Shown here: positions 25,909 through 30,839 of the stretch, piece after piece
Numbering within the stretch: position 1 is the stretch's first letter
Layout: each line of letters starts with the position of its first letter
Source of the DNA: DATGFB01 sp032160545
Lineage (GTDB): Bacteria; Actinomycetota; Actinomycetes; Mycobacteriales; Jatrophihabitantaceae
Reading direction: 5' to 3'
Length of the DNA: 30,839 bases
Assembly (NCBI GenBank): GCA_032160545.1
Contig: JAVHVN010000009.1
Span: forward strand, 1 to 30,839
Notes under the pieces: generated by a model
Database searches by the model: none
Seen by the model: the letters and a program-made list of their open reading frames with translations, nothing else
Told to the model about the DNA's origin: nothing
Program-made: the position numbers and the translations under genes

Positions 25909-28139
25909 ACACCTACGCGCGTTCCGTCCTCGTCAAGCGCCTGATCGGCTGCCTCGCGGGCTCGCTGGTCCTGGCCCTCATGTGGGGGCCGCAGGAGGGC
26001 ACACCCGAGGACTACGGCTACGCCTTCCACCAGGCGATCCTCCGGCCGCGGGTGTTCACCTTCCTCGCCATCGGCGTGCTCGCGTTCCTCGCGATCACGT
26101 TCTGGCCCAAGGTGCGTCCCTACCTCACGCGTCCCGGCATGCCGACCCTGATCGCCGGCGCCGTCAGCGTCATCGCCGCCTACACGCTGCTGAAGTGGTA
26201 CGACCCGGTGGGCAGCGGCAAGCTGGGTGACGTCGGAAACGCCGTCGCGAACACCTCGGGCATCGGCACGCTCGCGACCTGGTTCTTCGGGTGGCTGCAC
26301 TGGACGATGTTCGTCGTCGTGGTGGTGGTCGCAGGCGTCGCCATCGCGTTGCAGCACCGGTTGCTGGCTTGGATCGGCACCGGGCTCGCCGTGATCGCGG
26401 GGGTCATCTGCGTCGTCGCGAAGCACGAGGTCGCCTCGTTCGACGGTCGCATCGACCACTCGCTCGGTTCCTTCGCCGCGCTCATCGCCTACCTCGCCGT
26501 GGCCGTCGCATGTGTCTCCGCGGCGCTCACCCGGCGGCAGGTCGCGGCGACCCGTGAGGCGTTCGACGCGGTCATGGGCTTCCGGCCGGGCCTTCCGCTC
26601 GTCGGGCTCGGGGCGGTCCTCGGGCTGTGCGCGTTCACGTTCGTGAGCTGGTTCTCCCCGCTGCGGCTGAACGCCTCGTTCTCCACGACCCATTCGCTGT
26701 TCACCGGCACGGGACTGAACACGCTGGCGTCGAACTACCTCAGCTGGCTCGCATGGGCCCTGCTGGCCGTCGCACTCGTGGTCGGGGCGGTGGCGGCGTA
26801 CCTGCGGATCGCCGCGCTCGGCTGGGTCACGGCTGCACTCGGTGTGCTCGGGGTCGTCCTGACGCTGTTCACGATGTACAAGATCAGTGCCGTGGGCGCC
26901 GCTCTGCACGTCGACGCGGCGACCGGGCCATGGCAGAACCTCGGCTCAGGCGGCTGGGTGGCATGCCTGGCCTTCAGCTCGATCGCAGCCGGTGGGTTCG
27001 TCGCCGCGACGACGAACCGGATCGAGGAGCGGGCGGCCGAACGCATGCACGCCGGTGCCTCGGACGTGCAGGACGCCCCGCCGGGAACCGGCGCACACGC
27101 ACGCGCTTCGACGCGCAGCCTGATCCTGGTCGGCGTGGCAATCGCGCTGTTCTTCCCGCCGACGATGACCCAGTTCTGGCAGAAGGTCCTCGTCAGCGAG
27201 ATCGGCGTGTACGTGCTGCTTGCGATCGGCCTCAACGTCGTGGTCGGGTGGGCCGGCCTGCTCGACCTCGGTTTCATCGCCTTCTACGCCATCGGCTCGT
27301 ACACGACGGCGTACCTCGTCGGTTCGCTGCCGCACAAGCCGCCGTCCTGGCTGCACATGAGCCCCCTGTGGGCGATCCCGTTCGCGATCGCGGTCTGCCT
27401 GCTCGCCGGTCTGGCGCTCGGCGCCCCGACATTGCGACTACGCGGTGACTACCTCGCCATCGTCACCCTCGGTTTCGGCGAGATCATCCGGATCACCGCG
27501 ATCAACAACCCGGGCAATATCACGAACAGCACTCGGGGTCCGTCGCCCGCCGTGCCGCACCCAGTGATCCATATCGGGCCGATCCATCTGACCTGGGGAC
27601 TGAACAACCTGCAGTACTGGTACCTGCTGCTCGTCCTCATCGGGATCGTGGTCTTCTTCTTCTACCGGCTCGAGGGTTCCCGGATCGGCCGGGCCTGGGC
27701 GGCGATCCGTGAGGACGAGGTGGCGGCGCAGGCCACAGGCATCAACACCAAGCGGGTCAAGCTGCTGGCGTTCGCCATCGGCGCGTCGACCTCGGGTGTC
27801 GCCGGCGTGTTCTTCGCGAGCCAGGTCGGCTACTTCAATCCTGACAACTTCGTGCTCAACAACTCGATCCTCGTCGTCGCCTACGTCGTCTTCGGCGGGA
27901 TGGGATCGCTGCCGGGCGCGATGGCCGGTGCAGCGGTGCTGACCTGGTTGCCCGAGTTCCTCAAGGACCAGGTGCCCGCCGACGACCGGCAGATGTGGAT
28001 CGGTGCGGTGGTCCTGGTGATGATGATCTTCCGGCCAGCGGGCTTGATCCCGGCCAGACGGCGCAAGGCCGAACTCAGCGGGCTCGGTCAGGCCTCGTCC
28101 GCCGAGACCATGGCCGTGCCACGAGCGGGGGCGATCTGA
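25905..28139 (+). CDS. livM: ABC permease LivM with large N-terminal membrane extension
   Basis: The second membrane subunit. The LivM domain proper is residues ~430-720 (GVYVLLAIGLNVVVGWAGLLDLG, RLRGDYLAIVTLGFGEIIRI, VVFGGMGSLPGAMAGAAVLT). The protein is 744 residues, while LivM is typically 320-430. The extra ~400 N-terminal residues hold about nine to ten hydrophobic segments and an internal duplication: residues 76-173 align without gaps to 227-324 (offset 151). Matching positions include RPGMP/RPGLP, KWYDP/SWFSP, GTLA/NTLA, WLHW/WLAW and W156/W307. A charged, Ala/Gly-rich linker (~371-402) joins the two parts. The ATG at 25905 overlaps the livH stop. The frame is continuous across the junction, so the fusion looks real. 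The extension's function is unknown. Confidence 0.93.
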   Translation: MNTYARSVLVKRLIGCLAGSLVLALMWGPQEGTPEDYGYAFHQAILRPRVFTFLAIGVLAFLAITFWPKVRPYLTRPGMPTLIAGAVSVIAAYTLLKWYDPVGSGKLGDVGNAVANTSGIGTLATWFFGWLHWTMFVVVVVVAGVAIALQHRLLAWIGTGLAVIAGVICVVAKHEVASFDGRIDHSLGSFAALIAYLAVAVACVSAALTRRQVAATREAFDAVMGFRPGLPLVGLGAVLGLCAFTFVSWFSPLRLNASFSTTHSLFTGTGLNTLASNYLSWLAWALLAVALVVGAVAAYLRIAALGWVTAALGVLGVVLTLFTMYKISAVGAALHVDAATGPWQNLGSGGWVACLAFSSIAAGGFVAATTNRIEERAAERMHAGASDVQDAPPGTGAHARASTRSLILVGVAIALFFPPTMTQFWQKVLVSEIGVYVLLAIGLNVVVGWAGLLDLGFIAFYAIGSYTTAYLVGSLPHKPPSWLHMSPLWAIPFAIAVCLLAGLALGAPTLRLRGDYLAIVTLGFGEIIRITAINNPGNITNSTRGPSPAVPHPVIHIGPIHLTWGLNNLQYWYLLLVLIGIVVFFFYRLEGSRIGRAWAAIREDEVAAQATGINTKRVKLLAFAIGASTSGVAGVFFASQVGYFNPDNFVLNNSILVVAYVVFGGMGSLPGAMAGAAVLTWLPEFLKDQVPADDRQMWIGAVVLVMMIFRPAGLIPARRRKAELSGLGQASSAETMAVPRAGAI
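26130..27032 (+). repeat. Internal duplication in LivM, two units of 151 residues
   Basis: Unit A starts near residue 76 (26130) and unit B near residue 227 (26583). About 98 residues align without a gap, with shared RPG-x-P, W-[YF]-x-P, TLA and WL-x-W positions and a conserved later Trp. The DNA copies have diverged, so the duplication is old. Confidence 0.8.
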
Positions 28140-28141
28140 CC

Positions 28142-29041
28142 ATGTCAGCCACCACCACGCAGACCCGCGACGTCGTCTTCGACGTCGAGCACGTCACGTT
28201 GCGCTTCGGCGGTGTCGTGAGCCTCAACGACGTGTCGCTGCAGATGTACCGAGGAGAGATCCTCGCGGTGATCGGCCCGAACGGCGCAGGCAAGACCTCG
28301 CTGTTCAACTCGCTGACCGGTGTGTACACGCCGCAGGAGGGCACCATCGTCCTGGCCGGGCATGCGGGCGACTCTCCGGTCAGCGTCATCGGCCGCAAGA
28401 CGCACGTCATCAACCGGCTCGGCGTGGCCCGGACCTTCCAGAACATCCGGTTGTTCCCGGCGCTGACCGCGCTCGAGAACGTCAAGATCGGGGTCGAGAC
28501 CCGGCAGCGCTCCGGGCCGCTCGCGGCGATGCTCGGCATGCCTTGGCAGCGCAAGGAGGAGCGCGAGAGCACCGAGGACGCGTATCGGCTGCTCACCGAC
28601 GTCGGGCTCGACAACCGCGCCAACGAGCTCGCCGGCTCGCTGGCCTACGGCGAGCAGCGCAGGCTCGAGATCGCCCGGGCCCTGGGCACCCAGCCGGGCG
28701 TGCTGTTGCTGGACGAGCCGGCGGCCGGTACGAACCCGGTCGAGAAGCGCGACCTCGCCCAGCTCATCCAGCGCGTCAACGCCGAACGCGGCATCAGCAT
28801 CCTGCTCATCGAGCACGACATGAAGCTGGTCATGTCGGTAGCCCATCGCATCGTCGTGCTCAACTTCGGTGAGAAGATCGCCGAGGGCTCGCCCGCCGAC
28901 ATCCAGCGCGATCCCAAGGTCGTCGCGGCCTACCTCGGCACGTCGGCGGACGAGGCAGCGGACCAGGCCGCACACCAGCCGGGCATGACCCTGATCGATA
29001 CCGAACGGCTGGCACGCGACGACGAGGGGCAGGCGCGATGA
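28142..29041 (+). CDS. livG: Branched-chain amino-acid-type ABC ATP-binding protein LivG
   Basis: The first ATPase subunit. The 299 residues have Walker A GPNGAGKT (45-52), the Q-loop RTFQNIRLFP, the signature region LAYGEQRRLEIARAL, Walker B VLLLDEPAAGTNP and the switch histidine LLIEHDM. The LivG-type insert between Walker A and the signature (ENVKIGVETRQRSG...) and the C-terminal extension are present. The ATG at 28142 follows the livM stop by 2 bases and the stop overlaps livF as ATGA. The C-terminal tail after ~270 (TSADEAADQAAHQPG) is longer than in E. coli LivG. Confidence 0.96.
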   Translation: MSATTTQTRDVVFDVEHVTLRFGGVVSLNDVSLQMYRGEILAVIGPNGAGKTSLFNSLTGVYTPQEGTIVLAGHAGDSPVSVIGRKTHVINRLGVARTFQNIRLFPALTALENVKIGVETRQRSGPLAAMLGMPWQRKEERESTEDAYRLLTDVGLDNRANELAGSLAYGEQRRLEIARALGTQPGVLLLDEPAAGTNPVEKRDLAQLIQRVNAERGISILLIEHDMKLVMSVAHRIVVLNFGEKIAEGSPADIQRDPKVVAAYLGTSADEAADQAAHQPGMTLIDTERLARDDEGQAR

Positions 29042-29775
29042 CGACGTCCGCTGCCGAGACCCTGCTCGATGTCGAGGACCTCGAGGTCCGCTACGGCGCG
29101 ATCCGTGCGCTGAAGGGGCTGTCGTTCACCGTCGGCGACGGCGAGATCGTCGCGCTGCTCGGCGCCAACGGCGCGGGAAAGACCACCACCCAGAAGACGG
29201 TGTCCGGCATGCTGCGGCCCTCGCTGGGCTCGATCACGTTCGACGGACAGCGCATCGACGGCATTCCGGCGCACGACCTGATCAAGCTGGGCATCTGCCA
29301 CGTGCCCGAAGGCCGGCACGTGTTCCCTCGGATGACCGTGGCCGAGAACCTCGAGATGGGCGCCTTCCGGTTCAAGCGCCCGGACCAGGCTGAGTTCGAG
29401 CGGGTCCTCACGTTGTTCCCGCGGCTCAGGGAGCGACTGAAGCAGCAGGGCGGGACGCTCTCCGGCGGCGAGCAGCAGATGCTCGCGATCGGCCGGGCGC
29501 TGATGGGCAAGCCGCGGCTGCTGCTGCTGGACGAGCCCTCGATGGGCCTCGCGCCGATGATCGTGGCCCAGATCTTCGACATCATCCGCGAGATCAACCA
29601 GTCCGGCGTGACCGTGCTGCTCGTCGAGCAGAACGCCGCGCAGGCCTTGGGCCTCGCCAACCGTGGATACGTGCTGGAGACCGGTGAGATCGTGCTGGAG
29701 GGCACTGGCCAGGAACTGCTCGCCGACGACCGCGTGCGCGCAGCGTACCTGGGCGAGGAGATCGCGGCATCTTAG
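29038..29775 (+). CDS. livF: Branched-chain amino-acid-type ABC ATP-binding protein LivF
   Basis: The second ATPase subunit, which pairs with LivG. The 245 residues have Walker A GANGAGKT (42-49), LivF-specific CHVPEGRHVFPRMTVAENLEMG, the signature LSGGEQQMLAIGRAL, Walker B LLLLDEPSMGLAP and the switch region LLVEQNA, with Gln where LivG has a His-containing motif. The ATG overlaps the livG stop by four bases. It is the last gene of the liv operon; a weak GTCA-CCCCGC-TGAC hairpin (29825-29838) follows within 60 bases. Confidence 0.96.
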   Translation: MTTSAAETLLDVEDLEVRYGAIRALKGLSFTVGDGEIVALLGANGAGKTTTQKTVSGMLRPSLGSITFDGQRIDGIPAHDLIKLGICHVPEGRHVFPRMTVAENLEMGAFRFKRPDQAEFERVLTLFPRLRERLKQQGGTLSGGEQQMLAIGRALMGKPRLLLLDEPSMGLAPMIVAQIFDIIREINQSGVTVLLVEQNAAQALGLANRGYVLETGEIVLEGTGQELLADDRVRAAYLGEEIAAS

Positions 29776-29822
29776 CCAGGTTCACGGTGTGCCACATACA
29801 GTTGTTACAGGTAGCTGCCATG

Positions 29823-29843
29823 CCGTCACCCCGCTGACGACGG
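29823..29843 (+). terminator. Weak hairpin after livF
   Basis: CCGTC (29823-29827) can pair with GACGG (29839-29843), or GTCA with TGAC inside it. There is no T-run. It overlaps the region just before the next promoter, so its role as a terminator is uncertain. Confidence 0.25.
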
Positions 29844-29859
29844 GTGCTGGTACGGGCCC

Positions 29860-29865
29860 TATCGT
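29860..29865 (+). promoter_or_regulatory. Possible acetyltransferase -10 element TATCGT
   Basis: TATCGT fits TANNNT and would give a leader of about 50 bases that contains GGGAGG at 29909-29914, the ribosome site 7 bases before GTG 29922. Confidence 0.45.
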
Positions 29866-29921
29866 TGCGCCTGCAGCGAGTTCCTGAGGGGTCAACAGTC
29901 GTCCGTCCGGGAGGCAGTGCG

Positions 29922-30527
29922 GTGTCACGCGTGAACGTCCGAGTTCGGCCGGTCGACCTCTCCGACGTTCCCGGACTGGTTGCCCTCACCACGTCGTCCG
30001 ACCTGTCGTCGGGGGTCTTCAGCGGGCGTCCGCTGCACGACCCGAGCGAGCACCACGTCGCCGAGCGCCTCACCGAGATCATCGGCGATCGCTCCCGAAA
30101 AATGCTCGTCGCCGTCGACGACAGCACCGGCATCGTCGGCCTGCTCGTGGCGCGCAACGACGAGATCGGTGCCATCGACCTGACGCCGGTGCTGCACATC
30201 AGCCACCTGCTCGTCGACGCGCGGTTCCGGCGCAGGGGAGTGGGGCGTCAGCTGCTCACGGCTGCCGTGCACATGGCTGACGAGCGCGGCGTCCATCACG
30301 TCCTCGCGACCGCGGCGTCCGGTTCCCGCGAGGGCAACCGCTACCTCGCGCGGCTGGGCTTCGCGCCGCTCGTCGTTCACCGCATCGCTCCGACGAGCGT
30401 CCTTCGCCGGTCGCTCGGACTGGCGGACGCCCCCGAGCGAATGGCTGTGCTGCGGCGTGCCCGCCTCGTCCGCGGCAGTCGCGGAGCCGGTGCCGCTCGG
30501 GCCGCGAGGACCGCGCGCGGCGCCTGA
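29922..30527 (+). CDS. GNAT family N-acetyltransferase, substrate unknown
   Basis: The 201 residues from GTG 29922 show the acetyl-CoA-binding motif A: the strand HISHLLVDARF, followed by RRRGVGRQLLTAAVHMA (R103-R105, G106, G108). The GNAT C-terminal element NRYLARLGFAPL follows. The start at 29922 is chosen because GGGAGG at 29909-29914 is 7 bases upstream. The GTG at 29844 precedes the promoter-like TATCGT and is rejected. The C-terminal ~25 residues are Arg/Ala/Gly rich and probably disordered. Neither the substrate nor whether it acts on a protein or small molecule can be read from the sequence. It lies between livF and polA. Confidence 0.88.
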   Translation: MSRVNVRVRPVDLSDVPGLVALTTSSDLSSGVFSGRPLHDPSEHHVAERLTEIIGDRSRKMLVAVDDSTGIVGLLVARNDEIGAIDLTPVLHISHLLVDARFRRRGVGRQLLTAAVHMADERGVHHVLATAASGSREGNRYLARLGFAPLVVHRIAPTSVLRRSLGLADAPERMAVLRRARLVRGSRGAGAARAARTARGA

Positions 30528-30569
30528 CACTCGCCCCGGTCGCCCTCCGTGGCTGTCCGACCCGCGCCC

Positions 30570-30575
30570 TAGACT
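30570..30575 (+). promoter_or_regulatory. polA -10 element TAGACT, leaderless transcript predicted
   Basis: TAGACT fits TANNNT and ends 7 bases before GTG 30583, so the polA message should start at or next to its start codon. No ribosome site is present between them. Confidence 0.6.
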
Positions 30576-30582
30576 CGGCGGC

Positions 30583-30839
30583 GTGACGGCCCCGCAATCC
30601 CCGAAGGCGCAGCCCGCGAAGGTGCTGCTCATCGATGGCCACTCGGTCGCCTACCGGGCTTTCTTCGCACTGCCGGTCGAGAACTTCTCGACCACGACAG
30701 GGCAGCCCACCAACGCCGTCTTCGGCTTCACCTCGATGCTGATCAATCTGCTCCGCGACGAGGAGCCGACGCACATCGGTGTCGCGTTCGACGTCTCACG
30801 GCAGACCTTCCGCAGCGAGCAGTACGCCGAGTACAAGGC
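30583..30839 (+). CDS. polA: DNA polymerase I, N-terminal part (runs off the window)
   Basis: The start of DNA polymerase I, which fills gaps and removes RNA primers in repair and lagging-strand synthesis. Only the first 85 codons are present. After MTAPQSPKAQPAKV comes the 5'-nuclease domain start LLIDGHSVAYRAFFALP (the Asp in LLIDGH is a metal ligand in the family), then NAVFGFTSMLINLL and GVAFDVSRQTFRSEQYAEYK. The GTG at 30583 is supported by the conserved start and the upstream -10. A stand-alone 5'-3' exonuclease would look the same over this stretch, but the synteny with pdtaR and the liv genes favours polA. Confidence 0.92.
   Translation, partial: MTAPQSPKAQPAKVLLIDGHSVAYRAFFALPVENFSTTTGQPTNAVFGFTSMLINLLRDEEPTHIGVAFDVSRQTFRSEQYAEYK

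Overview
The window is a chromosomal segment of a high-GC actinobacterium (Actinomycetota). The evidence is the very GC-rich sequence, frequent GTG starts, several promoters placed so that transcripts would be leaderless, and actinobacterial gene neighbourhoods (smc-ftsY, amtB-glnB-glnD, pyk-tesB-pdtaR-liv-polA). The order or genus cannot be fixed from the sequence alone. I see no insertion sequence, phage gene, integrase, CRISPR array or rRNA. Coding density is high and the longest gap without a gene is under 300 bases.

Layout. Bases 20-5075: DNA maintenance, with mutM (8-oxoguanine glycosylase), a 62-residue coiled-coil protein and smc. Bases 5171-7377: envelope and secretion, with a lipoprotein L,D-transpeptidase and ftsY. 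Bases 7383-9604: tdh-kbl, the two-step threonine-to-glycine route. Bases 9605-13955: nitrogen sensing, with amtB-glnB-glnD behind a regulatory region that carries one very good and one weaker GlnR-type array. Bases 14105-18649: gltB, the glutamate synthase large subunit, without gltD beside it. Bases 18713-21125: pyk and an acyl-CoA thioesterase (tesB). Bases 21129-22544 (minus strand): an aromatic-L-amino-acid decarboxylase, convergent with tesB. Bases 22655-22727 (minus strand): a tRNA-Leu(CAA) with an unusually short variable loop. Bases 22808-23425: an ANTAR response regulator (PdtaR type). Bases 23619-29775: a full branched-chain amino-acid-type ABC importer, livJ | terminator | livH-livM-livG-livF. 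Bases 29922-30527: a GNAT acetyltransferase. Base 30583 to the end: the start of polA.

How the genes fit together. AmtB imports ammonium, PII (GlnB) senses nitrogen and energy state, GlnD modifies PII, and GltB makes glutamate, so bases 9600-18650 form a nitrogen block. The liv importer supplies amino-acid nitrogen or carbon, and tdh/kbl and the decarboxylase also act on amino acids.

The points most worth a second look are: (1) a LivM of 744 residues whose N-terminal ~400 residues are an extra membrane region containing an ungapped internal duplication with a 151-residue period; (2) the class I-shaped tRNA-Leu(CAA); (3) the GlnR-type arrays before amtB; (4) a strong terminator-like hairpin between the livJ receptor and the liv permeases; (5) a perfect 22-bp palindrome between gltB and pyk; and (6) gltB without gltD, at what looks like a junction of two usually separate actinobacterial gene blocks.
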